A stretch of 64,000 nucleotides of DNA from JBPCOI01 sp051000395 (GTDB lineage: Bacteria > Actinomycetota > Actinomycetes > Mycobacteriales > Jatrophihabitantaceae): NCBI GenBank assembly GCA_051000395.1, contig JBPCOI010000027.1, positions 1-64,000 on the forward strand. Direction: 5' to 3'. Shown one piece after another: positions 51,130 to 59,889 of this stretch (the stretch's first letter is position 1; each line of letters opens with the position of its first letter). The notes under the pieces were generated by a model. The model ran no database searches and was not told where the DNA came from. It saw nothing but the letters and a program-made list of their open reading frames with translations. Made by a program: the position numbers and the translations under genes.

Positions 51130-51837
51130 GTGGCTGCTGCGACCCGAGTCCCCGGCTGGGCGCTGCTGTCTGCCGCCGCCTCGCCGGTCCTGCTGATCGG
51201 CGGCTGGCTGCTCGCGGATGCCGTGCAGCCGGTCGGCTACAGCCCGATGCGGCAGACGGTCAGCGTGCTGGCCGGACACGGCGGCGCGCACCGCTGGATC
51301 ATGACCTCCGCGTTGGTCGTGGTCGGATTGCTGCACTTGGTCACCGCGACAGGGCTGCGCTGCCTGCGTCCCGCCGCCCGGATCGTGCTCGTCGTCGCGG
51401 GCCTGGCGGCGCTGGGCGTCGCCGCGTTCCCGGAGCCGGCGCACGGCTCCACGGTGCGGCACGTGGCGTGCACCGCGGTGGGAGCGGTCGCGATCGCGGC
51501 TTGGCCGGCCTTCGTCGGACGGCTGCAGTGGGCGGGTTCTGCGGTGCTCGGTGTGCGCGCATCGGTCCTCGTGACGGCGGTGTTCGCCGTACTGCTGCTC
51601 TGGCTGGTCGCCGAGACGCGGCACGGCGACGCGCTGGGACTGGCCGAGCGGCTCAGCTCCAGCGTGCAGATCTGCTGGCCGTTCGCCGTGGCGCTGGCCG
51701 CGCGGCGGCGGGTTCGAGCATTGGCTCGCGGCGGCGTCCCGTCGCGCGATCAACTCAGCCGTGGCGCTGTCCCGTCCCGCGATCAGCTCAGTCGATCGCG
51801 CCAGCTGCGCGAAGCGCGTCCAGTTCCGCTGCGCTGA
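51130..51837 (+). CDS. DUF998-family membrane protein with duplicated C-terminal segment
   Basis: Membrane protein of 235 residues with about six helices: LLIGGWLLADAVQPVGYSPM, QTVSVLAGHGGAHRWIMTSAL and the helices around VGAVAIAAWPAFVGRL match the DUF998 family, function unknown. The cytosolic tail contains GGVPSRDQLSR and GAVPSRDQLSR in tandem. GTG at 51130 with a gggaga site. The last 50 bp overlap the convergent CoA-transferase gene. Confidence 0.78.
   Translation: MAAATRVPGWALLSAAASPVLLIGGWLLADAVQPVGYSPMRQTVSVLAGHGGAHRWIMTSALVVVGLLHLVTATGLRCLRPAARIVLVVAGLAALGVAAFPEPAHGSTVRHVACTAVGAVAIAAWPAFVGRLQWAGSAVLGVRASVLVTAVFAVLLLWLVAETRHGDALGLAERLSSSVQICWPFAVALAARRRVRALARGGVPSRDQLSRGAVPSRDQLSRSRQLREARPVPLR
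51730..51795 (+). repeat. 33-bp tandem duplication in the DUF998 gene
   Basis: Two in-frame 33-bp units encode G(G/A)VPSRDQLSR twice. The second unit runs 8 bp into the 3' end of the convergent gene, so the duplication also changes that gene's last codons or stop context. Confidence 0.85.
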
Positions 51838-52927
51838 AGCCGAGCTCGCGCAGCAACGCCGAGCTGTCGCCGCTGACCTCGGTCAGGGGTCCGACACGGC
51901 CGGGTGTCGTGGAGAACTTCGGCGCCGGCGCGGCCAGCGTCGTGCCCGCAAGCTCGGTGTAGGCGGCCCGCGCGAGGTTGTGTGGATGATCGGGTGCCTC
52001 GGCCAGGCTCAGTACCGGAGCCACGCATGCATCGAGGGATTCGAACACCGCGGCCCATTCGTCGCGGGTCCTGGTCCGGAAGGTGGCGGCCAGCAGCGCG
52101 ATGCACTCGGCCCACCGCGCGCGGTCGTAGGGCGACGGCGTGTTCGCTGCGTCGAGGCCGAGCCCGCCGACGAGCGCGTCCCAGAACTGCGGTTCCAGCG
52201 CGCCGACGGCGATATAGCGACCGTCCGAGCACTCGTAACAGCGGTAGTTGGGCGCGCCCCCGTCGAGCAGGTTCGCGCCGCGCTCGTCCGTCCAGCCGCC
52301 GGCGGCGAGAAACGTGCGGGTCATCGAGCCGAGGTAACCGGCGCCCTCGGTCGTCGCCGCGTCCACGACCTGACCCTCGCCGGTGGCGCGGGCATGCAGC
52401 AGCGCGGCGAGCAGCCCGGTGGCCAGGAACATCGAGCCGCCGCCGAAGTCCGCGACGTAGTTGATCGGGGGGACCGGCGGCCCGTCCGCCGCTCCGATGC
52501 CGTGCAGCAGGCCGGAAATCGCGAGATAGGTGATGTCGTGCCCCGCCGTCGCGGCCAGCGGCCCGGTCTGGCCCCAGCCGGTCATCCGTCCGTACACGAG
52601 GCGCGGATTGCGCGCGTGCAAGGCGTCGGGCCCGACCCCCAGCCGCTCCGCGACTCCCGGACGGAAGCCCTCGATCAGCGCGTCGCAGCGTTCGGCGAGG
52701 CGCAGCACCACCTCGGCCGCACCGGGCTTGCGCAGATCGAGGCCGATCGAGCGGCGCCCGCGCCCGAGCGGGCCACCCGGCAGGCCGCTGAACATGTCGG
52801 CGCTCCCGGGCAGCTTGTCGATGCGCACCACTTCGGCGCCGAGGTCGGCGAGCAGCATGCCGAGGAAGGGCACCGGCCCGATGGCCGGCAGCTCGAGGAT
52901 GCGCACCCCGGCGAGCGGTCCAGCCAT
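51788..52927 (-). CDS. Family III CoA-transferase, alpha-methylacyl-CoA racemase-like
   Basis: CaiB/BaiF-family protein of 379 residues. GVRILELPAIGPVPFLGMLLADLGAEVVRID opens the fold; GWGQTGPLAATAGHDITYLAISGLL carries the His/Asp region and YVADFGGGSMFLATGLLAAL the second acidic residue of alpha-methylacyl-CoA racemases, which epimerise 2-methyl branched acyl-CoAs before beta-oxidation. LEPQFWDALV also fits the racemase group. It lies 47 bp downstream of the fadB-like gene on the same strand, supporting a role in (branched) fatty-acid or sterol side-chain breakdown. Confidence 0.88.
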   Translation of the reverse strand: MAGPLAGVRILELPAIGPVPFLGMLLADLGAEVVRIDKLPGSADMFSGLPGGPLGRGRRSIGLDLRKPGAAEVVLRLAERCDALIEGFRPGVAERLGVGPDALHARNPRLVYGRMTGWGQTGPLAATAGHDITYLAISGLLHGIGAADGPPVPPINYVADFGGGSMFLATGLLAALLHARATGEGQVVDAATTEGAGYLGSMTRTFLAAGGWTDERGANLLDGGAPNYRCYECSDGRYIAVGALEPQFWDALVGGLGLDAANTPSPYDRARWAECIALLAATFRTRTRDEWAAVFESLDACVAPVLSLAEAPDHPHNLARAAYTELAGTTLAAPAPKFSTTPGRVGPLTEVSGDSSALLRELGFSAAELDALRAAGAID

Positions 52928-52974
52928 CCGCCTCTACCCTTCAATCTCGGGACGGGACGGGCGCGCGGACGGGG

Positions 52975-55146
52975 TCAGAACTTCTCGCCGTTCTCGGCCT
53001 TCTTGCGCAGCAGCGGGTTCGGGGCGAAGCGCTCGCCGTGCTTCTCGCTGAACTCGTCCGCGCGGGCGACGAAGGCGCCGATGCCGCCCGGGTAGCCGTT
53101 GATGTACTGCAGCACACCTCCGGTCCAGGGTGGGAAGCCGATGCCCATGATCGAGCCGATGTTGGCGTCGGCGCTCTGCTCGATCACGCCCTCCTCCACG
53201 CAGCGCGCCGACTCGACGGCCTCGATCACGAGCATGCGCTCCTGCAGTTCGTGCAGATCGACCGCCGCCGGATCGCCCTGCACCGGGAAGGTCTCGGCCA
53301 GCCCGGGCCACAGCCCGGTGCGCTTGCCGCTCTCGTCGTAGTCGAAGAAGCCGGCGCCGCGCAGGCGACCGGGGCGCCCGAGCTCGACCATCTTCTCCAC
53401 GACCGCCTCCGCAGGGTGCCGGGGGTACTCGCGGCCCTCTGCCGAGGCCGCCTCGCGGGTCTCGTCGCGGATCTTCAGGAACAGCTCCATGTTCAGCTCG
53501 TCGGCGAGCTGCAACGCCCCGACCGGGTAGCCGGCCTGCGTCGTGGCCTGCTCGATGCTCGCCGGATGGACGCCCTCGGCGAGCATCGCCAGCGCCTCGT
53601 TGACGAACGTCCCGATCACCCGCGAGGTGAAGAAGCCGCGGCTGTCGTTGACGACGATCGGGGTCTTCTTGATCTGCGCCGCGTAGTCGAGCGCGCGGGC
53701 CAGCGCCTCGTCGGAGGTCTGCTCGCCGCGGATGATCTCCAGCAGGGGCATCTTGTCGACGGGAGAGAAGAAGTGCAGGCCGATGAAGTCGCCCTTGCGC
53801 TGCACGCCCTCGGCGAGCCCGGTGATCGGGAGGGTGGACGTGTTCGATCCGAGCAACGCGTCGGACGCGACGATCGGCTCGGTCTCGCCGAACACCTCTT
53901 GCTTGAGCGAGACCTTCTCGAAGACCGCCTCCACGACCAGGTCGCAGCCGGCCAGGTCGGCGTAGTCGGCGCTTGGCGTGATACGGGCGAGCACCTCCTC
54001 GCGCTTGGCCTCAGTGGACCTGCCGCGCGAGATCGCCTTGTCCAGCAGCTTGCGGGAGTAGTCCTTGCCTTTCTCGGCCGCCTCGAGCGAGACGTCCTTG
54101 AGCACGACGTCCATGCCGTTTCGGGCGCTGACGTAGGCGATTCCCGCGCCCATCATGCCCGCGCCGAGCACGGCGACCTTCCTCGCCGGACGGGGCTCGA
54201 ACCCGTCCGGGCGCGAACCGCCGCCGTTGATCGCGTTCAGGTCGAACCAGAACGCCTGGATCATGTTCTTGGCGACCTGCCCGCGGGCGAGGTCGACGAA
54301 GTAGCGGCCCTCGATCGCGAACGCCGTGTCGATGTCGACGTTCGCGCCCTCGACTGCGGCGCACATGATGTGGTGCGGCGCCGGCATCGGCGCGCCCTTG
54401 AGCTGCTTGCGCAGGTTGGCGGGAAAGGCGGGCAGCACCGCTGCGAGCTTCGGGTTGGACGGGACGCCCCCAGGCATCCGGTAGCCCTTCGCGTCCCACG
54501 GCTGCACGGCTTCGGGATTGGCCTTGATCCAGGCGTGGGCTCGGTCGAGCATCTCCTGCGGCGTCGCGGCCAGTTCGTCCACGATGCCGGTCTCCAATGC
54601 CTGCGCGGGCTTGAAGCGGGTGCCCTGCAGCAGCACCTTCATCAGCCCGTCGGCTATGCCCAGCAGCCGGGTGATCCGGGTGACGCCGCCGCCGCCGGGC
54701 AGTAGACCGAGGGTGACCTCCGGCAGGCCGAACTGCGACCTGGGGTTGTCGAGCGCGATCCGGTAGTGGCAGGCCAGGGCGATCTCCAGGCCACCGCCGA
54801 GCGCCGCGCCGTTGAGCGCCGCGACCACCGGCCTGCCCAGCGTCTCCAAGCGGCGCAGGTCGGCCTTGATCTCGGTGACGCCCGCGGCGAATTCGGCGGC
54901 GTTCTCGTCGGTGACCTGGCTCAGCAGCCGCAGGTCGCCACCGGCGAAGAACGTGTCCTTCGCCGAGGTGATGATCACGCCGGTGACCGAGTCCTTCTCG
55001 GTGTACAGCCGCTCGATCGCCGCCTTCATGGACTCGCGGTAGGCCACATTCATGGTGTTGGCGCGCTGGCTGGGGTCATCGAGCGTCAGCGTGACGACGC
55101 CGTCGGTGTCCTGCTCCCAGCGGATGGTGTTGGTGTCAGTGCTCAT
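52975..55146 (-). CDS. fadB: Multifunctional enoyl-CoA hydratase/3-hydroxyacyl-CoA dehydrogenase
   Basis: Two-domain beta-oxidation enzyme of 723 residues. N-terminal crotonase domain: AALNGAALGGGLEIALACHYR (oxyanion hole) and FGLPEVTLGLLPGGGGVTRI (catalytic Glu). Then the NAD-binding domain with VAVLGAGMMGAGIAYVSARNG near residue 335, LLGSNTSTLPI and FIGLHFFSPVDKMPLLEII (catalytic His), and the C-terminal dehydrogenase domains. ATG at 55146 with a GGAGC site; an ATG at 55173 overlapping the thiolase stop would add nine residues. Forms a fadA-fadB operon with the upstream thiolase. Confidence 0.95.
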   Translation of the reverse strand: MSTDTNTIRWEQDTDGVVTLTLDDPSQRANTMNVAYRESMKAAIERLYTEKDSVTGVIITSAKDTFFAGGDLRLLSQVTDENAAEFAAGVTEIKADLRRLETLGRPVVAALNGAALGGGLEIALACHYRIALDNPRSQFGLPEVTLGLLPGGGGVTRITRLLGIADGLMKVLLQGTRFKPAQALETGIVDELAATPQEMLDRAHAWIKANPEAVQPWDAKGYRMPGGVPSNPKLAAVLPAFPANLRKQLKGAPMPAPHHIMCAAVEGANVDIDTAFAIEGRYFVDLARGQVAKNMIQAFWFDLNAINGGGSRPDGFEPRPARKVAVLGAGMMGAGIAYVSARNGMDVVLKDVSLEAAEKGKDYSRKLLDKAISRGRSTEAKREEVLARITPSADYADLAGCDLVVEAVFEKVSLKQEVFGETEPIVASDALLGSNTSTLPITGLAEGVQRKGDFIGLHFFSPVDKMPLLEIIRGEQTSDEALARALDYAAQIKKTPIVVNDSRGFFTSRVIGTFVNEALAMLAEGVHPASIEQATTQAGYPVGALQLADELNMELFLKIRDETREAASAEGREYPRHPAEAVVEKMVELGRPGRLRGAGFFDYDESGKRTGLWPGLAETFPVQGDPAAVDLHELQERMLVIEAVESARCVEEGVIEQSADANIGSIMGIGFPPWTGGVLQYINGYPGGIGAFVARADEFSEKHGERFAPNPLLRKKAENGEKF

Positions 55147-55172
55147 GCTCGCTCCACGAGTGTCACTCGGCA

Positions 55173-56384
55173 TCAGATTCGCTCCACAATCGTCGCCACG
55201 CCCATGCCGCCGCCGACGCAGAGCGTGGCCAGGCCGTAGCGCAGGTCGCGGCGTTCGAGTTCGTCGATCAACGTGCCGAGGATCATCGCGCCCGTCGCGC
55301 CGAGCGGGTGACCCAGCGCGATCGCGCCGCCGTTGACGTTCACCAACTCATGCGGGACGGCGAGGTCCTTCATGAACTTCATGACCACCGCGGCGAACGC
55401 CTCGTTGACCTCGAACAGGTCGATGTTCTCGACGGAGAGCCCCGCCTTGGCCAGGGCCTTGCGGGCGGACGGAGCCGGGCCGGTGAGCATGATCGTCGGC
55501 TCGCTGCCCACGACGCCGGTCGCGACGATGCGCGCGCGAGGGGTGAGCTGCAGTTGCGTGCCGGCCTTCTCACTGCCGATCACCATCAGTGACGCGCCGT
55601 CCACGATGCCCGAGGAGTTTCCGGGCGAGTGGACGTGGTTGATCTTCTCGACCCAGTGGTACTTCTGCAGCGCAACGGCGTCGAAGCCGCCCATCTCGCC
55701 GATCCCGGCGAAGGACGCCTTGAGCGCGCCGAGCGTTTCCGGCGTGGTGCCCGGCCGCGGGAACTCGTCATGGTCGAGCACCACCTCGCCGTTGAGATCG
55801 CGCACCGGGATCACCGACCGGCTGAATGCGCCGTCCGCGATCGCCTTGCCAGCCCGCGTCTGCGACTCGGCGGCGAAGGTGTCGACGTCCTCGCGGCTGA
55901 AGCCCTCCATCGTCGCGATGAGGTCGGCGCCGATGCCCTGCGGCACGAAGCTGGTGTCGTAGGCGGTCTGCGGGTCCATCGCCCAGGGGCCGCCGTCTGA
56001 GCCCATCGGCACGCGCGACATCGACTCGACGCCGCCGGCGAACAGCAGATCCTCCCAGCCGGAGCGCACCTTCTGCGCGGCGATGTTCACTGCTTCCAGG
56101 CCGGACGCGCAGAACCGGTTCAGCTGAAGGCCCGGGCCCGAGTTCTCGAAGCCGGCTGCGAGCGCGGCAGTGCGGGCGATGTCGGCGCCTTGCTCGCCGA
56201 CAGGGGACACGACACCGAGGATGACGTCCTCGACGTGGTCGCGCTCCAGGCCCGGGTTGCGTGCGAGGACCTCCTCGATCAGCCCGGTGACGAGCGAGAT
56301 GGGCTTGGTGCCGTGCAGCGACCCGGTGTTCTTGCCGCGCCCGCGCGGGGTGCGGACGGCGTCGTAGACAAATGCTTCAGTCAT
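55173..56384 (-). CDS. fadA: Acetyl-CoA C-acyltransferase (thiolase)
   Basis: Last step of beta-oxidation: thiolytic cleavage of 3-oxoacyl-CoA. The 403-residue protein has the acyl-binding cysteine in LNRFCASGLEAVN near residue 92, NGGAIALGHPLGATGAMI (histidine) and LCVGGGMGVA (second cysteine). ATG at 56384 (MTEAFVYDAVRTPRGRG). First gene of the operon thiolase - fadB-like - racemase; its promoter has a MerR-type long spacer with a palindrome. Confidence 0.95.
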   Translation of the reverse strand: MTEAFVYDAVRTPRGRGKNTGSLHGTKPISLVTGLIEEVLARNPGLERDHVEDVILGVVSPVGEQGADIARTAALAAGFENSGPGLQLNRFCASGLEAVNIAAQKVRSGWEDLLFAGGVESMSRVPMGSDGGPWAMDPQTAYDTSFVPQGIGADLIATMEGFSREDVDTFAAESQTRAGKAIADGAFSRSVIPVRDLNGEVVLDHDEFPRPGTTPETLGALKASFAGIGEMGGFDAVALQKYHWVEKINHVHSPGNSSGIVDGASLMVIGSEKAGTQLQLTPRARIVATGVVGSEPTIMLTGPAPSARKALAKAGLSVENIDLFEVNEAFAAVVMKFMKDLAVPHELVNVNGGAIALGHPLGATGAMILGTLIDELERRDLRYGLATLCVGGGMGVATIVERI

Positions 56385-56431
56385 ATTCTCTCCACAGATG
56401 CGCTCGGTCGAATGGCCAAGGAGATGCCCCG

Positions 56432-56462
56432 ATCCTGCCAGTAGCACTGTCACAGTTGTCAA
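56432..56462 (-). promoter_or_regulatory. MerR-type promoter of the fadAB operon
   Basis: On the minus strand TTGACA (56462-56457) and CAGGAT (56437-56432) are 19 bp apart, longer than the optimal 17, and the spacer contains the dyad ACTGT-G-ACAGT (56456-56446). A long spacer with a dyad between -35 and -10 is the signature of promoters activated by MerR proteins, and a MerR gene starts 38 bp away on the opposite strand. Confidence 0.6.
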
Positions 56463-56499
56463 GAGCCAGTGACTGTGTGATTGGTCTACCCTCGCGCTC

Positions 56500-57216
56500 A
56501 TGACGGCTGCGCGGGCTGACGGCGACGAGTTCACCGTCGACGAACTCGCCGCGCGTACCGGCATGACGGTACGCACGGTCCGCTTCTACGCAAGCGAAGG
56601 CCTGCTGCCGGCACCGCAACGCCGGGGGCGCGTCGCCTACTACGACGCGCGCCACCGGATGCGCCTCGAACTGATCCGCACGTTGCAAGGGCACGGCTAC
56701 ACGCTGGCGGCCATCGAGCGGGTGCTCGCGCGGATCCCGGCAGACGCGCAGCCAGCCGAGTACGCGGTGCACTCGGCCGTGCTCGCGCCGTGGCTGCCCG
56801 ACCAGAGCGAGCACCTGGACCGGGCCGCGCTCGAGCGCCGCGTGGGCCGCCGCGTGGGCGAGGAGGAAATCGGCTACCTGGTGCAGGTGGGCGCGCTGGA
56901 GCGCGTCGGCGAGGACGGGTTCCGCGCCTCGCCGGCGATCCTCGGGCACGCGGTCGAGCTGCTGCGGCTGCCGGTGCCAGCCAGCGTGCTGCACGACTCC
57001 GCGCAGCTCATCGGCGAGCACGCGACCGCGGTGGCCACCGGCCTGACGGACGTGTTCGTGACGGCGATCTGGGGGCCCTACCAGCGTGGCGAGCTCGACC
57101 ACGAGCAGGTGGTGGAGATGCTCTCGCGGCTGCGCCCGCTGGCCGTGCAGGGACTGGTCAGCGCGTTCGGGCGCGCCGCCGACCGCGCCGCCCGCCGCGG
57201 CCTCGTCCGGGAATAG
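56500..57216 (+). CDS. MerR-family transcriptional regulator
   Basis: Regulator of 238 residues. N-terminal MerR DNA-binding domain: FTVDELAARTGMTVRTVRFYASEGLLPAPQRRGRVAYYDARH, followed by the HMRLELIRTLQGHGYTLAAIERVL helix. The C-terminal 130 residues (VGYLVQVGALERVG..., VVEMLSRLRPLAVQGLV) are not a known metal site and may bind an acyl-CoA-type ligand, an inference from the divergent fadAB operon. ATG at 56500 with TACCCT 7 nt upstream, leaderless pattern. TAG stop. Confidence 0.88.
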   Translation: MTAARADGDEFTVDELAARTGMTVRTVRFYASEGLLPAPQRRGRVAYYDARHRMRLELIRTLQGHGYTLAAIERVLARIPADAQPAEYAVHSAVLAPWLPDQSEHLDRAALERRVGRRVGEEEIGYLVQVGALERVGEDGFRASPAILGHAVELLRLPVPASVLHDSAQLIGEHATAVATGLTDVFVTAIWGPYQRGELDHEQVVEMLSRLRPLAVQGLVSAFGRAADRAARRGLVRE

Positions 57217-57242
57217 CCGAGCCCGCTCCGAGCGCCGGCGCG

Positions 57243-58595
57243 TCAGACGCCTTCGAGCCGGCGCGGCGGGCGGACGCGCGGAGCACTGGCGCGCCCTTTC
57301 GCCTCGTACATGGCGGTGTCTGCGCGGCGCAGCAACGTCGACGGCGTGTCGCAGTCGCGGCTGAGCGCCCAGCCGACGCTGGCGGAGACGTGCAGCGACG
57401 CGCCAGTGACGCTCACCCGCTGGTTCAGGGCGTCGTGCAGGCCGGCCACGCGTGCCGCGCAGCTGCCCGGGTCGTCCACCCCGGCCAGCAGGATCGCCAT
57501 CTCGTCACCACCGAGGCGGGTCACGAGATCGTCGGCGCGCACTCGTCGCGCGAGGCGCTCGCCTACGGCGGCCAGGACCTCGTCACCGGTGCCGTGCCCG
57601 TAGCGGTCGTTGATCGCCTTGAAGCCGTCCAGGTCGAGGTACACCAGCGCCACCGGACGGGCGGCGGCGTACGCGGCGTCCAGGGCCTCGAGTAGCAGCG
57701 TGCGGTTGGCCAGGCGCGTCAGCGGGTCGTGCGTCGCCCGGTGGGTCAACACGGCGTGCGACGCCGCGCCGTCCCACGCAAGCACCAGCATGGCCGCCGC
57801 TGTGTCCAGCGCGTCGCGCACGGCGCCTGGTACCGGCCCGGCGGTGTCGACGACGAGAGCGAGCTGGTGGTCGTTCGCCGGGCGAAGCGGCAGCACCAGG
57901 CGGTTCTCGCGCGACGCGGTTCGGCTGCGCACCGTCAGCTCGGCCCTGGCCGTCGGGCCCAGGATCGCGGCGCAGACGCTCTCCGCGATGAGCTGGATCT
58001 GCGCGGTCGACTGGACGCGCAGCAGGTCTCTGCCGGCAGCGGCCAGCGCCTGGTCGCGCAGGGCTCGCTGCTCGCCGCGGCGCAACGTGAACGCCAGGAC
58101 TCGCACCGTCACGCAGGCGACGAGCAGGCCAGGTATCGCCCACGTCCACAAGCCGAGGACGCCGCCGGCCGGCAGCAGCGACGCGTGCCGCGCCGCCACG
58201 ATCTCCAGCGCGGCGACGTAGCAGGCGAGCTGCAGCACGACGCGCCGGGCGGACCCGTAGATCGAGCGCAACAGCACCGCGCCGTAGAGCGGGCCGAGCA
58301 GCTCGGTGGGTTCGGTGAACTGCGAGCCGAGTACGACGAACAGCGCGCCCTCGACGATCGCGAACGCCCACGGGAACCCGCCGCGTCGAGCGCCGGCGAA
58401 CCACGCCGCGAGCAACACGAGCGCCGAAGCGACCGCCGCCGCCCGCCACGCGCCGCTGGACGGGCCGCGGAACACTCCCGGTATCGCCAGCAGGACGTTG
58501 ACCGCTGCCCAGGCCAGCAGCGCCGTCGCGAGGCGCTCACGGCCGGACAGGGCGCGCAGGCGCTCCGCCGACAGCCGGGACCACGCGGTGACCAT
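57243..58595 (-). CDS. Membrane-bound diguanylate cyclase (GGDEM variant)
   Basis: Second c-di-GMP synthase gene of the window, 450 residues. The N-terminal ~170 residues carry five to six helices (LATALLAWAAVNVLLAIPGVF to LWTWAIPGLLVACVTVRVLAF). A linker resembling a weak GAF-like region (RLVLPLRPANDHQLALVVD) leads to a GGDEF domain: DPLTRLANRTLLLEAL, YLDLDGFKAINDRYGHGTGDEVL, the active loop RLGGDEMAILL and the I-site RADD before it. Methionine replaces phenylalanine in the fifth position, which many active cyclases tolerate. ATG at 58595. Confidence 0.92.
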   Translation of the reverse strand: MVTAWSRLSAERLRALSGRERLATALLAWAAVNVLLAIPGVFRGPSSGAWRAAAVASALVLLAAWFAGARRGGFPWAFAIVEGALFVVLGSQFTEPTELLGPLYGAVLLRSIYGSARRVVLQLACYVAALEIVAARHASLLPAGGVLGLWTWAIPGLLVACVTVRVLAFTLRRGEQRALRDQALAAAGRDLLRVQSTAQIQLIAESVCAAILGPTARAELTVRSRTASRENRLVLPLRPANDHQLALVVDTAGPVPGAVRDALDTAAAMLVLAWDGAASHAVLTHRATHDPLTRLANRTLLLEALDAAYAAARPVALVYLDLDGFKAINDRYGHGTGDEVLAAVGERLARRVRADDLVTRLGGDEMAILLAGVDDPGSCAARVAGLHDALNQRVSVTGASLHVSASVGWALSRDCDTPSTLLRRADTAMYEAKGRASAPRVRPPRRLEGV

Positions 58596-58617
58596 CCGCC
58601 GACCCTAAGGCCCGGGC

Positions 58618-59012
58618 TCAGCGCGCGGCCATCTCCGAGTCGCTGCGCAGCACGCAGAACTCGTTGCCCTCCGGATCGTTGAGCACCGCCCAGCCCGTGC
58701 CGTCCGGATGCGCCGGTCGTCAGACATCTGAGCGCCCAGGTTGCTCAGCCGCGACACCTCGTCCTCGGCCAGCTGCTCGGGCCGCAGGCACAGGTGCACC
58801 CGGTTCTTGACGAGCTTGCCCTCGGGCACGCGCTGGAACAACAACTCCCCGCCGTTGTCCAGCGGCACGCCGACCTCGTCGTCTTGCGGCTCGTTGTCGG
58901 GATGGACGGGCCTGCCCAGCACGGCGCTCCAGAACTCGGCGAGCTGGTACGGGCGGGCGCAGTCGACGGTGATGTTGTGGATCCTCGATGTCACCGCGTC
59001 AGCATCGGGCAC
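58618..59012 (-). pseudogene. VOC/glyoxalase-like protein, frameshifted near the C-terminus
   Basis: Glyoxalase/VOC-fold protein (about 130 residues): IHNITVDCARPYQLAEFWSAVLGRPVH, LLFQRVPEGKLVKNRVHLCLRP. The frame from the GTG at 59012 reads well to SDDRR near 58706, then turns into arginine-rich nonsense. One base shift restores HPDGTGWAVLNDPEGNEFCV and LRSDSEMAAR with a TGA at 58618-58620, the expected C-terminal strand with its metal-binding glutamate (GNEF). One base appears to be missing near 58706. Either a sequence error or a recent lesion. Confidence 0.8.
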
Positions 59013-59046
59013 GCCGAGTGCGACGGCAACGAAGACAACCGTGGCC

Positions 59047-59598
59047 CTACTTGCGGTTGGTGCAGAGCGTGCTCGGCGCGGGCGGCGTCTCGCCGGGGCC
59101 GGCCTGCGGGACGCAGACGGCGGGCAACGCCCTGGCGATCGCGTCCGCCAGGCGGGGCAGCGGACCGGCGCCCCGCGACTTCGGCAGGCTCACCTGGACG
59201 TAGGCGGCGCGGTCGATCGTGGTGTAGACGTACCTGTCGCCGGTGTCTGTCGTGAAGAACGCGACGCCGTCCACGACCGGTACGAACTCGGCGCTGCCGG
59301 GCTTCAGGCCGCCCGGGCGGGCGACGCCGCAGCTGAGCACCACCGCCGGGTCTCCCCAGGCCACCACGAACGGGGAGGACGGGTTGGTGTGCACGACGCG
59401 CGGGTTGAGGCCGTCCAGCTGCGTCGGCAGCTGTTCCAGGACCTTGGTGCAGGCCGCCTCGGTCGCCGGGCTCGAGGGCGGCGCTGCCACGGTGATCGGC
59501 GGCGGGGGAGCGTTCGATGCAGACGGATGCGGTGCGGAGCTGGTGTGAGTCAGCGCCGCGATCGCGAAGACGAGCACGACGACGACGGGCAGCGTCAC
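59047..59598 (-). CDS. DUF3515-family exported protein
   Basis: Probably exported or membrane-anchored protein of 183 residues: one N-terminal hydrophobic helix (LPVVVVLVFAIAALTH), a Pro/Ala-rich stretch and a domain with CTKVLEQLPTQLDGLNPRVV, VVAWGDPAVVLSCGVARP and FFTTDTGDRYVYTTIDRAAYVQVSLP. This matches DUF3515, a family found between ddl and thiL in many actinobacteria; function unknown. Three cysteines may form disulfides. GTG at 59598 is the first start after an in-frame stop. TAG stop. Confidence 0.85.
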   Translation of the reverse strand: MTLPVVVVLVFAIAALTHTSSAPHPSASNAPPPPITVAAPPSSPATEAACTKVLEQLPTQLDGLNPRVVHTNPSSPFVVAWGDPAVVLSCGVARPGGLKPGSAEFVPVVDGVAFFTTDTGDRYVYTTIDRAAYVQVSLPKSRGAGPLPRLADAIARALPAVCVPQAGPGETPPAPSTLCTNRK

Positions 59599-59652
59599 GG
59601 CCGTCGCGGTGATGGCCGCGCGGCGACGGATCGGATCGATCGGGACGCTCCG

Positions 59653-59889
59653 CTACAGGTGCACGACAGGGCAGGTCAGCGTGCGCGTGATCCCGGCGAC
59701 GCCCTGCACCTTCGCGACGACCAGCTTGCCCAGCTCGTCCATCGTCTCGGACTCGGCTCGCACGATCACGTCGTAGGGGCCGGTGACGTCCTCGGCGTTG
59801 GTCACGCCGTCGAGCTCACCGATCTCGCGGGCCACGGCGGCGGCCTTACCGACCTCGGTATGGATCAGGATGTAGGCATTGACACTCAT
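59653..59889 (-). CDS. Stand-alone Lrp/AsnC ligand-binding (RAM) domain protein
   Basis: Protein of 78 residues consisting only of the ligand-sensing RAM domain of Lrp/AsnC regulators, without a DNA-binding part: MSVNAYILIHTEVGKAAAVA, ELDGVTNAEDVTGPYDVIVRAES, GVAGITRTLTCPVVHL. Such stand-alone domains can bind amino acids and modulate full-length Lrp proteins. ATG at 59889 with a GAGGACGGCG site, overlapping the stop of an upstream micro-frame. TAG stop. Confidence 0.85.
   Translation of the reverse strand: MSVNAYILIHTEVGKAAAVAREIGELDGVTNAEDVTGPYDVIVRAESETMDELGKLVVAKVQGVAGITRTLTCPVVHL

Noticed and set aside
53038..54705. Plus-strand frame of about 555 codons
   Set aside because: Antisense to the fadB-like gene; no recognisable domain.
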